From Daedaleopsis sinensis (taxonomy: Eukaryota; Basidiomycota; Agaricomycetes; Polyporales; Polyporaceae), in assembly GCA_033807695.1 (NCBI GenBank), contig CM066306.1, positions 4,030,001 to 4,094,000 of the forward strand: DNA of 64,000 nt, given 5' to 3'. The notes under the pieces were generated by a model, which ran no database searches, had not been told where the DNA came from, and saw only the letters and a list, made by a program, of their open reading frames with translations. Below, piece after piece: positions 53,314 to 64,000 of the stretch (the first letter of the stretch is position 1; each line of letters opens with the position of its first letter). The translations under genes were made by a program, and so were the position numbers.

Positions 53314-56300
53314 TTTCCAGCCCTGACACAGATCATCAGTCTCGTCGCCGTCCCCGCAGTCAAGGTACGTACCTGGAAGCGGCTCCGTCTGCCGTCTGCC
53401 ACTCTGATCGCGAGGTGCGTCCAATGAGCTTCTTGGACGTCTCCTTCTTAATTGCATCGCCGCCAGCCTTGTCCGAGGAGAGGTGGACGAAGGTAGGAGC
53501 GACCGTGGCTTGGCCACGGGAGCTCCGCAGCGTTATGTGCCCGCCGGCAGCTCACGAACACCGCAGGTGAGTCGTTCGGAAGGAGTCCCTGACACGACTC
53601 GTCAGTCTCGTCACGGCCCCCGTCTGCCCACAGCGTACATACCTGGAAGTGTCATCGGGCCGCCGTCTGACATTCTCGACGGCCCGCCGCCATCCTATGT
53701 ACGTGCTGGCCCTTCACGTAAGTCGTTTCGGAAGGAGAGCCTGACACAACCTTGTCAGTCTCGCGCCGGCCTCCATCCGCAACTAAGGTGCGTACCCGGT
53801 GGATGCGACGTCCATTTGTCGCTCTGCGACTCCCGGTATCACTCGGTACGTCTACGTACTCGAGAACGCGGCTTTGCTGCGCGACCGCCGCCGGATTATA
53901 GCACTCGGCCCGCCGGAACCGCCCAAGTATGCGTGCGATCGAGTTGGCACAGGCCGGACGACTGTTCGTGCCAGTGAGGGGGGCGACCGCCGAGTCCAGC
54001 GTCGTTCGGCAGCTCTTCAAGACCTCAGTAATGACGTCGTCGGCGGTCTGTCGCCCGAGCGACCTGTGCGCTCACGAACGTCCTGTACATTGCAGAAGGT
54101 GAGCCTCGTGTCGACTCAAAAGAAGGCTCTGACGTACCGGTTCAGGCCGTGCTTCCTTCCGATCACCCAGCCTTCACGATCCCATTCGTCTCTGACTCGT
54201 TGCGCCAGCGATTCTAGGAGGAAGTCAGTCCATGTCCGGGCTTGCCGTGACCGTGCACATACCAAGGAATCCGAGAACCCAATTGCGGTGTGCGCAGCGG
54301 TCGAGCAGATACGGTGCGTACGCGACGCGAAGCTCTCACCCCCAAAGAGGAACTGTCCGGCCCGCGACAGTGCGTCGCAGAGATCCCCGGACACCTCCGC
54401 CGCTCTCGAGCATGGGAGAGACGTGTCGCGTCGCCGTGATATCACGCTCCGCCGCAGCTCCGGCGCCGCCATCGGGGCTCTTGCTAATCTGCTCATACTC
54501 AGGTCAGTGACGAAGCCTCCCATCGCGGTAAGCCGACGTACATACCTCTGGCACCACGGACTCTGACTCACTGGCTGTCTTCAGCGACATCCAGCCGTTC
54601 TTCGACGCGACACGTGAAGTTGACGACGGCGGACATGCATGACGGGGCTGTGGACCCGTCCTCGATGCGTCGAGGATGCGTCCAAGTGTCGAGAACTTCA
54701 CTGGCGAGCAGCCCACGACCTCGAGAGCATGGGTTAGCATGTGCAGATGGGTAAGTGAGCGGTAGAACTCACGAGGGACTCCACGACGCGTCGGACGACG
54801 TGTCGTTGTGACAATCGCGTCGTATCGTGTGTGTTGGAGTGGAGAGGAGAGTGCGAGCAACACAGGGAATGGGGTCGGGAGATGTCATTCGATCCGGATG
54901 TCCTGAACATAGCAGGCTTGGAGGGTGGAGTGGAATGTAGTAGTATGTAGAGTGCGTGCAATGGATTTGGGGGGGAAAGACTGTCTCGAGTGTCGTGTGA
55001 AAGCTGTAGCAAACTAGGCTTGGTGCCCGGGAGGCCCGAGTTCCAGTCGCCGGAGAATCCCTGAAGTGACTCCTTACGTACCTCAGAATTCCATGGTGAC
55101 TCTGCTCGGACGCGCTCATCATCAAACTCTCCGCCACAGCGCCGCTGAACTATTGTGCTGCGGCACGAACATTCTGATCTGCTCTGGGTTGTGCACGTTC
55201 TTGTCTTGCAGCTCATACAATGTCAGAATATTATTTCCTTGGACAGTGTTTAGCTAGATACCCAATGGCGAGCACAAATCACCGGATGGCAATCTCTCAA
55301 GCCTCGGAATCGCACGGTCATAGCATGGTCACACGCAATGGCATGGAAGCTTGAAAACTTCAGACATTTCATGTGGCTACCAAAATAGCTACGCAATTGC
55401 TCGGAAGCTTCTTTGCGAGACACCTTCTGGAGCTTTTGACACAACCCAAAGAGTCCCCCAACTCATGGGCCTGAGCATATCATGGAGAATCAGTAGCAGT
55501 AGAGTGCCCGGACCAACTTATACTGACAACGGGCTCAGACGACGAGTATTGGGGCAGACAGATGTGTAGCTGTGGCGAGGGATTCACGGCCCGCACTGAC
55601 AGGGAGACTGGTCGAGAATAGCTCCTGCCCGGGAACACCGAGTCCAGAGCACGCCGCCCATCAAGCGGATGGTACATCCTATTCGCATCAGCTCCTGGAG
55701 CATATTCTGGATTGAGAGATGACGTAGATACTCACATGGAGCGGTGTCGGACGTGAATATGGTTGCAAGCGAGCGGACCGGGATTCGGAGGGGTTGATGC
55801 ACCGATACGTCGGGGGGTCAGCTCCCGGAGCGGCTCTGCTTTCAGGAATCACTTCTACGTCGAACGGAGATTAGTTCTCCTTTGTACCTCTTCTGTAGGG
55901 GCCCAGTGATAAACCGCACACATAGTGCGACTTGGAAATAAGTTCGAATGGAGTCTTCGGGTGCTAGTCACAGTGTGTGTAATGTCAGTAGTATGTGCTA
56001 GTGCAGACTCGTGAGCTGTGGCATTGGTGACAGCCGGAGAGTGACCTGTACGGTGCGGCAGTTTGTCAGTGAACCGGTCTGACTCAGGGAAGAGCTGGAG
56101 ATGAACTGGATGGTATGTAGTAGATACACAGAAAGCAGCGCACGAAAGAGTCTGCTTACATAGTATACTAATTGTACCACATTCATATGAGCGGTGCAGT
56201 CCAACTGTAGCTCTATCATTCAACTTGGCCTACAGTACAGGGAAGTCGTGCTATTTGCACGCATATGCGCCGTGCGGAAACGGCGGATTTGAACGGATGA

Positions 56301-58850
56301 GCGTTGGATGAGCGTCAGAGTCAACCCGCCATCGCGAGAACGGCAGTCCAAATGCGGACAGCCACTACTCACCGCCGGGCGTTTATCTCTTGCTTCCTCC
56401 GCGATCTCTCGTTCACGACATTCGACACTGTCCACGCAGTAAGCAGGTTCCGCAGAATGCGACCAACATATCTGACCGGACAGACAGCTGGCAAGCTGAG
56501 AGCATAAAGATCTCGGCTCTCCTGTGCGTAAGTCATCTATTACGGTGTTTGTGTTCAATATTTCGAGATTGCTGATCACTACGCGATTTTACAGTGCCAT
56601 GGGCTTATACTGACAGCAGTATAGCCCATAAGTAATATCTATATAAGGGAAACACTATCAGCACCTCTCCGCTGAGTTCTTCCCTGCCGAAACAGGTAGA
56701 AATGGTGGGGATTGCATTACTCGTGCAGGACCCTCTCCTCGAGCCCCTTCCGCCCCAATTTACGACGGCATCGCACCCAAAATTGCATCAGGCACCGGCA
56801 GAGCGCCCATGCCGTTACGCGATGACAGCCAAGGAACTTCTACGCTCCTCAGTGCTCGGAGCCTGCGGCGTGTCCGGCTACACGAACAGGGTCTCCCTTC
56901 CCCTCCATTGTCCCCCATGTCGTTCGCTGGTTGGTCCCGCCCTCAGAGCCCCGTGATCACGCGTGCGAAATGCGTCCCTCACTTCCTCACGGTCGAGTCT
57001 GCTGACCGTGGGGGCTGCGCACGGGCCAGGTTCGAGGAGTACAAGTACTGCCGCGACCTCGTCAAGTCCGACCAGCACTCCCCCGACCCCAGTGTGCCCT
57101 CTCCCCTCTCCCCTCTCCCCTCTCTCCTCCTCCCTCTCGCCCTCCCTCTCACACCCACCCCCTACCGACTCTACTGTATCTCTACCCGCATGTAGTACTG
57201 TACTCGACTCTGCACTCCCCGCCGTCTCCTTTCCTTCGTGGACCACACCCCGAGTCCGCTGTCCCGCACCCTATCCCGCCCGTCGTCACTTTCTCCGCAC
57301 ATCGATCCGATTTGCATGCATAACCGGCCTCGTCCGACGCGCTCCTTGCCCACGATGTGATCGCCGACGGCCGTTCTTTGTCTCGGAGTATGCATTGGTG
57401 AGTACAGATCTGTCGGGCTCAACGGCAGATTATGTCCTTACTACCCGATAGCTGACTTGATGTCTCCCTTTCTAGCTTTTCTCTCCGGCGTCCAGCAGGC
57501 ACAGCGACGGTGTACGTACATCGTTCGCTGATGTGTGTGTGCTACACGCTTACTGACATGTTATCATTCGCCAGTAGAGCGGCAGCCTGCCAGCCTGAGG
57601 ACCGGTCTCGCGGCTCTGCGTCAAAGGCGCAGTCCGAGATCGACCTTGCACGATCTCAAGGTACGTCGCCTCTATCTGCGTATACACATCTCATCGACTC
57701 TATCTGACTCAGGCTGCTATCTGCTCTGGATACCCGCCAGATTCGCTTCGCATTCGCACGGGACTCGGTGCTCGCGAGCATGACTCAAGCAGTCTGCAAC
57801 TTGGTACGTCCGCACGCCGGCTCGATCCCGATCAGTTCGCGCCATTCTGACAAAACTTTCCTTCTCGGACAGCTGCCCGCGACTCTGCATCAAGACACCC
57901 GAGGTACAGACTTATCGGGAGTGCGCGCAGGTAAGCCAGCACGAAGCTCGCCGCATCGGATCGGCTCACTGTGCTGATATGTACATTTGCAGTAGAACAC
58001 CGCGACCGCGATGGGCCTCGTTCCCCGAGTCGGAACAGACAGATGCGTAAGCACGGCTCGCGGTCCCTCCCTGCGCGCGTACGGTGCTGACTCCCTCCGC
58101 TTCCTTATAGACTCACCGCTCGATCTCGCACTCCAGATGCGTCGCGTCCGCAGCAAGTGCGAGAGTGAGTCCCTGCACTGCTAGTGTGCGCATCCCCGGA
58201 CGCTGACGAGCCATTTGCGCAGATCCCCGGATACAGTCCCGAACGTGAGCGCATGGCAATGCGCGCCGCCATCGTGGACGGTTCCCATCCGCCGTGCAGT
58301 CTCCGCAGGACGTGTCCGTCTGGGACGGCTGCCGACGCAGACCGACTGTCGGCGCGCTGCCGGTTCCCGCTCACAGCACAGGTCTCCAAGTGCACACCTC
58401 TTCAAGTTGCGGTCAATGCACAAGGCCGGTGCGTACCCCTTACCGCACTCGTTACACTTCAGCTAACGAGCGATTCAACATTCATTAGATACTTGTGCCG
58501 TGCGGCACCAGTCTCCCGTCGAGGGAGACTCTCGCTCACATCTCCGAGTCGATCCCGGCACGGCACCGTCGTCCGCCCGTTCTCCTGTCGAACTCGCACG
58601 CGCACAGTCGTCTCGGACGGCACTCGGCGACGGGCGTGCGCCCCGAGTCGCGCGACGATGTCCCATTGAGTAAATACGTATGTTGTTCCCGTACCTGTGT
58701 CCTTACATCCTGTACGTACCATACTCCGCCGCCGTCCCCGGGCCCGCCGCCGACTAGCTCCCCGCCGGCTCCGCACGTAGAGTAGACACCTACGCCCCCC
58801 CAGCCCGTCTGTCTCTCTCGCCACTCGCACGGGCGGCCGGCGCGGCTGCG
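53314..58850. other. Array of short exon-like blocks with intron-like spacers
   Basis: Plus-strand spacers begin GTACGT, GTGCGT or GTAAGT, contain CTGAC/CTGACTC near the 3' side and end CAG, separated by blocks of about 40-150 bp. Clear examples: 57660-57712, 57803-57872, 57929-57991, 58046-58110 and 58165-58223. No joined frame gives a recognisable protein. It may be a spliced noncoding transcript, a fast-evolving micro-exon gene, or a decayed one. Parts between 54.7 and 57 kb show little structure. Confidence 0.4.
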
Positions 58851-58884
58851 AGACGAGGAGACCGCCGTGCGGCGTGGGCCCTGC

Positions 58885-59065
58885 GACCGTCGGGATTCGG
58901 GAGCCCGCCGGCGGACGGCGACGCGTGCCCGCGGCCTGCTACGTGCCCGCTGACTCCCCGACGCGCAGCGACTGTGCACTCGCGGCGGCGGCGGCCCCCG
59001 TGTGCGGTCGGATTCGGGAGCCCGCTGGCGGACGGCGACGCGTGCGCCCGCCCGCTGACGTCCCG
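58885..59065. repeat. Two-copy GC-rich tandem repeat, unit about 117 bp
   Basis: TCGGGATTCGGGAGCCCGCC with GGCGGACGGCGACGCGTG at about 58890 recurs at about 59008 with few changes. The surroundings are extremely GC-rich, and long open frames on both strands here are compositional. Confidence 0.75.
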
Positions 59066-61280
59066 ACCCACAAAGGGGATCTCTCCGAGCGTTCGCGGGC
59101 GCGCAGCGGCGAGCCTCCGTGTACGGCCGGATCCCGACCCACGACACGGGTCCCGCACACGGCGGCAGCGCGCCCGAGACGCGAGACGCGAGACGGCTGG
59201 CGGGGCGCCGTGTCCGGGCGTGCTGCGGGCTGCAAGTCGTGTACTGCGTGCAGCGTGAGTAGCAGACGGAATAGAGTGATTTTGGGGGGGTGTGCGCACC
59301 TTTTCGCCGCGTGCGCGACGGCTCCGCGTCCAGGCTCCGCGGGGACGGCCGCCCCGTGCACGCAGAGCGTGCGTGCGATGTGTGAGTGGGTTCCAGGGGC
59401 GCGGCGAGGCGTGGTTCGTGAGTTCGTGAGTCCGGCCTTGGCGCTGTGCTGCCCGCCCGCGCGAACGTCGTGTTCCGCGTCCGCCACGGCCCGGACGGGC
59501 TCGGAGTCGTGTGTACAGTGCTCGCGTGGAGTGTTTGTGGCGGGGATGGGCGCACCCCGCGGGAGGGACCGGCTGTATCGTGAGTTGGCTTCGACCGGGT
59601 TCGGAGGTGCGCATGGGGCCGATTTTCAAAAGTCGTTGTCCGGACTTGCGAACGCATCGCATGAAGCCTACATAGTCAGCGTACACTTGCCGTGTAGTTT
59701 GCGCGCCGCGGCGTGGTGTAGTTCAGACGGGAGAGGGTGCTCACCTTGAGTGCACTTGAAATCGCTGTGAAAGCGATTTCTGCGACCTCGTCGGATCGGG
59801 GCGAGAGTGGACGCGTTCGACGCGGAACGTTCAGCGCATTCTGTGACACTGTGTTAGCACGCGAACGGATGAGAGACGAATGAGATATTCCGGAGTTTCT
59901 GACGTACCGCGCAGAGATCCGGGGGTGGGCGCAAAGAGCGGCGGCGGGGAACGTCGCCACGCATCGTCCGAGAGTCGTTCAAGGTAGTATTGAGTGGAAC
60001 ATGACATTTCCGGCCGGATGGGAGAGAGGGAGTGGTGGAAGAGTCGGACGGGAGGGAACGAGCAATGAAATCGAAGGTTTGGGCCGTTTTTAAAAGTCGT
60101 CGGATCGCCGCGCAAATTGAAGGGCTGCCGGAGACTGTTCACGGCGGGCGATTCGTACGGTTGGCCGGTGAAAGGGGAGCGGGAGCGAGGGCGGGGCGAG
60201 AGTATGTGGTCGGCCAGGCAGTGATTCGGCCGTGGGTGCACGCAGTGTGGATGCGCAGCGAGAAGGCACATATGTCTGGGTTCGGGCAGACAGTGGCTAT
60301 CGAACGCAGCTAGACTGGCGTCGATCGATTGCGAGACGGGCGAGATATGTGGAAAGGACTGCGGCAGAAGGAGAGGTTGGTCGCGCAGTACTTGGGCTGT
60401 GGGTGAACAACGCGTCGTCGCGCAGCGGCGAGACGCATATGTCCCGGTTCGGACGGTCAGTGGCTATTGAACGCAGTAAGATTGGTGTCGATCGGTGAGG
60501 GGACGGGAGAGATACGTGCGGGGGTCTGCTACGGGGGTCTGCTACGGGGACAGAGACGGTTGACGGCGCCGGGGGCTAACGCAGAGTTGATGTGCGGGGA
60601 CGCGGCGCATATGACCATGTTCGGGCTGTCGGTAGCTGTCGAATGCAGCTGGATTCGCGCCGATCCGATAGGAGACGGGCGAAATATGTGGGGATGTCTG
60701 TGAAGGGGACGGAGATGTGGGGTGTGCGGCGCAGGCCAGTCGGACACAAGAGTCGGATTCTGAGAGTGGATGAGTATGAGGAGAGCGGAAGAGTGTGCAG
60801 AAGCACTGAAGCACTCAAGTACTCACCGGGGAGGGAGATGAGAGACGAGAGGGTGGCGTAAATGCCAAGGGACGCTGGAGAGCGAGCGCGCGCAGCGCAT
60901 ATGCAATGCGGGGGTAAGTACGACAAATTTAGTATGCATTTGAAGAAAGCGTACGTACGTCCTAATCAAGAGAACACTCCGCAGCCACTTGGTTCATGGA
61001 CTCAGCGTCCACCAAGCCAGTCCGAAGACGAGCGGACGACGAGCTACGACGAGATCCGGTCGCGACCAACGAGGGCTGCAGTGGAGCGAGTGACGTCACG
61101 CGAAATGAGGGGTGTCCCTAACAGGAGTCGCTTGCAGCCGCTTCCCTCCCAATCATGACAATATGTCCATCTGTTATTCCAGCCGCAGCTCTTAAGTATT
61201 CTCCTTATACTCCTTTCCTCCTCCCACCCCCGACCCTCCTTCCGACCCCCGTCCACTACGGCGACCAGTCGACGATAGCC

Positions 61281-63008
61281 ATGGTCGCCTTCTGGAAGTC
61301 TGACGGCGTCCAGTACCGCCCTCTCCTTTCAGCTCCCCGCTCTCTCTCCGCAAAATTCTTCGTCCTCGTCGCCGTCGTCTCCCTCATCTACCTCGCCCAG
61401 TTCATCATCCCCTACGACCTCCCCGCCTTCAGCCTCTCCTCCCGAACACGCGGTACCTGCCCACCCAAGTCATGGGCGAACGGGAAGTGGGTTCCCAAGC
61501 CCCCGCCGACGAACCGCACCGACTTCAGCACCCCCTCTGACGCATTCGAGTTCCTCGGCCTCGAAGGCTGCGCGAGCACCCGTGAGATATTCTGGCATCT
61601 CGCCGCCGACAACGAGAGGTTGTGGGACAGGTTTCCTGGCGTTTCCTCCTGGAGATGGCAGCCGCCTTCGGACTGCGAAGTGCACGACCTCGCGCCAGAG
61701 CTGCTTGTCAGGGATCTCATCGAACAAGGTGGTTGGCTCCTCATTGGAGGTGAGTTCTTCTCTGCCACATCTCGCATACCGCCTCGCCCCGGTCGTTGCA
61801 TATCATGATGGTCGACGGCTTCGATCTTCGTCGGCGTACATCGCTTTCACACCCCTTACGGCCCCCTCCCCCACAAGCACAAATAAACCAATGCTACTCG
61901 CATCTACTGTGACGCACCGCATCCGTAATCTCACCAAGCGCAATTCAATAGAATTCAATGCCCCTCGATTCAATGCCCCTCGGACCCGCGACTAACTTCC
62001 GGGCTTCCAAGATTAGAATACGTAGGGCCCTCCGGGCAGACCTGGACACGATTGGTCCACTCTGAATTCTAGTCACATAACTAGTAACTTGAGATTCGGG
62101 AAGTTCGAAGGCGCCGCGCCTTGGGCAGGCTTTGCCAGCCCTCGGCCAGCGGCGCCTTCGAACTTCCCTCGACTCCCGCCCGCTCATACATACCTGGGCT
62201 CATTGCAATGGTCTTCCAGTTCCTCTCGAACAGTCCGTCATACAGGACTCGGAAATACCTTCGCCTTGTTTTCAAAACCTGTACACTTTGATCGTGTCCA
62301 GGAACATACGCTAACAATGCTCTTGCAGATTCCGTCACGGAGAACCACTTCTTCTCTCTCTCATGCCTGCTATACCCGCACGTCCGTGCTACGCCGAACT
62401 ACATCGAACACCCCAACTTCGATCGCGCATGGCCGCAGCATCTCTACCTCAACCCGTCTTCTCCTCTCGTGAACAGCATTTACTTCCCCCCCGGATTCGA
62501 CATCGAGAAGACGCCGCTGGTCACCTTCCGCCGCGTAGATCTCCTCATGGAACAGCCGCAGCTCGACGCGCTCTACCACTCCCTCCACCGCACGTCCAAG
62601 TACGTCTCCGCCGACCAGAGTCTCTTCAGCGACGAGGGCGTGTGGAACCTCCCGCCCGCGGAGTACGTGAAGATCCTCACGTCCCCGCTCCCCGAGGGCA
62701 ACTACGCGACGCTCGTGGTCAGCACGGGCGGCCACTGGACGACGAGCCTCTTTGCGGGCCTGAAGGACCCGAAGAAGTTCAACGAGGGCATCCAGAACGT
62801 CATCGACTTCTTCCAGGAGGCCATGCACGCGTGGGCGCAGGAGGTGCAGCGCCTGCTCGACGACGCGGAGAAGGCGGAGCAGCGGGGCGAGGCGCGGGTA
62901 GACCTTAGATCACAGAGGTGCGTGTCGTTCGCTGATGTCCGTGATGGTGAGGACGACGAAGATCTGCGAGATGGAAGTCAAACCTCTGTACGCTGGGTGG
63001 GGGGGTAA
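61281..63008 (+). pseudogene. PC-esterase/SGNH-type acyl esterase, C-terminally truncated, copy 2
   Basis: Same structure as the copy at 50530-52257: exon 1 61281-61749, intron 61750-62328, exon 2 from 62329, with a donor-like site at 62918 or read-through stop at 63008. Only a few substitutions separate the copies, for example an Arg codon where copy 1 has a Pro-Arg pair changed to Thr-Arg (LSSRTRG against LSSRPRG), and mostly synonymous changes elsewhere. It has the same membrane anchor, split GDSVTENHFF motif and STGGHWT motif. The same C-terminal part is missing, so the truncation predates the duplication. Whether either copy is translated is unknown. Confidence 0.75.
62098..62168. repeat. 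Perfect inverted repeat inside the esterase intron, copy 2
   Basis: Identical to the hairpin at 51347-51417. Confidence 0.9.
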
Positions 63009-63131
63009 TCTGGACGGGTACGTGTGGTGGGCAGGTAATCTGGACGGTATATGCTGGCTGGGGAGGAATCTGGATGGGTACAGTGGCTGGGGAGTGCGCT
63101 GGCTGGGGAGGCAATCTGGACGGTATACGCT
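62989..63131 (+). repeat. Approximately 30-bp minisatellite at the esterase 3' end, copy 2
   Basis: Same array as at 52238-52380 with several unit-level substitutions (for example GTGTGGTGGGCAGG in unit 2). It has diverged faster than the adjacent exons. Confidence 0.85.
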
Positions 63132-64000
63132 CACTTGGACGCGGGATATGGTGGGCAGGCGTAGCTACTCCGTGTACATACACTGCAATATATTTCGTCC
63201 CTCCGTCCCTTCACTCAGCTAGAGAGCGAGCGAGACCGACGCGATACGACTCGACAGTGCCCCAGCGCCTACGTGCCCATTTCGGGACGGCCATCTCAGA
63301 CGCGACTCGCGCTTCTCGGCGCTCGCTCCTTGCTTCCCGCCACCACCTCCGTCGAAAGTCCGTCCCGTCGTCCTTGTCTCCGACTTGGTCCCCCCTCCCA
63401 TCTGGTGCTCGAACTCGGACTCTGGCTGGTGCACGTACCTGACACGTCGCCTCTCGCCTTGGACAATGCACTGGGACTTGCGCTCTCGCTGCAGCTGCTC
63501 CGAATCCGCGCCCGCCCTGCCCCTGCTCTCGACTCTGCGCTCATTGTCCTCGTTCCCGCCATCCGCCTCGGATCTCGCCTGCAGACGACTTCAAGTTCCC
63601 GACGCCCGCCACCAGTCCGTGCCAGCGTTCCCAGACACTCCGCACCCACCACTCCCCCGGAACGACAGAAAACACGCACCTGTATGCTCCCCGAGACGTC
63701 CCTGCCGTCCGCCCGCTCTGCAGCTGCTCCCTCCTCGATCTGACTCCCACCCGGATGCTGAACGCGCGTGACGGTCTCGTCACCCAGACCCGTCAATCGT
63801 CGATCTGTCGCGTCGCCTCACGTCCGTCGTCCGCCGTAAGGTACGTGGCCGGAGTCATTGTCGCCGCCGCTCTCAGTTACCGTCAACACTGCCAGCAACA
63901 TCGAGGTACGTCCATGTCGACGACCGCGGTTGCCGCGGGTCTCCCGCCGCGCTGCCTGCCTCCCGCTGCCGCCGAAGTCCGCATAGGCCGCAGGCGAGCC

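Larger units (their letters stand above)
59843..64000 (+). repeat. Segmental duplication, copy 2 (continues beyond the window)
   Basis: Begins at the same ACxGTGTTAGCAC word as copy 1 (48224). It carries the second esterase-like gene with no indel against copy 1 across 61155-63010. The main differences are the absence of the 927-bp insert, a shorter segment after the minisatellite (about 63155), and loss of a small internal duplication near 63870. Confidence 0.9.

Noticed and set aside
58536..59749. ORFs of 290-370 codons on both strands
   Set aside because: Mutually overlapping in GC-rich repeats, with low-complexity Arg/Pro/Ala composition and no conserved motif.
59762..59790. Terminator-like hairpin (GAAATCGCT..AGCGATTTC)
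   Set aside because: A short perfect inverted repeat, but there is no gene next to it, and bacterial-style terminators are not expected in this genome.

Overview
The window looks like nuclear DNA of a basidiomycete fungus, most likely a wood-decay Polyporales-type agaricomycete. The genes have short GT-AG introns, there is a secreted CBM1-linked xylan-active esterase, a tandem pair of HET-domain genes, and a KDZ-family DNA transposon with a fungal TET/JBP dioxygenase. No bacterial signals (operons, Shine-Dalgarno sites, CRISPR) are present.

Layout. 1-7.2 kb is gene-poor and repeat-rich, with a GC-rich block at 2.9-6.5 kb made of diverged tandem units and intron-like spacers. 7.2-20.3 kb is the conventional gene block: a nine-exon SEA4/MIOS gene (+), two HET-domain genes (-), and a CBM1-CE1 acetyl xylan esterase (-). 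20.3-26 kb is a repeat zone with a tRNA-like inverted repeat family, a fragment of a promoter that recurs at 50 and 60 kb, and decayed coiled-coil ORFs.

26.1-45.1 kb is interpreted as one large composite KDZ transposon. Its genes are: a small protein with repeated R-L-x-P-I motifs (-), a Cys-cluster/coiled-coil protein (+), an HMG-like multi-exon protein (-), a TET/JBP-type 2-oxoglutarate/Fe(II) dioxygenase with its metal and 2OG ligands intact (+), the KDZ transposase (+), and one further hypothetical gene (+). Both ends carry repeated CAATTG words, and on the right these form a 33-bp minisatellite. The interior is studded on both strands with AWRYCCGG words (AAGCCCGG, ATGTCCGG and relatives). 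The transposase gene is broken by a 1.4-kb LTR element that encodes only Gag; its LTRs look identical and it has a 5-bp target duplication. A frameshift at a six-G tract also breaks the transposase.

45-64 kb is again repeat-rich. A long coiled-coil ORF (46.9-48.2 kb) runs into a segmental duplication present at 48.2-53.3 kb and again at 59.8-64.0 kb (the second copy leaves the window). Each copy has a truncated, membrane-anchored PC-esterase/SGNH-type gene whose GDS motif is split by a 579-bp intron containing a perfect hairpin. Between the copies lie about 6 kb of short exon-like blocks separated by canonical-looking introns but without recognisable protein.

The genes of the composite element plausibly act together: a transposase moves the DNA, a DNA-modifying dioxygenase may alter cytosine methylation at its CpG-rich words, and DNA-binding-like accessory proteins complete the set. 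That functional picture is inference. The gene identities rest on motifs seen directly.
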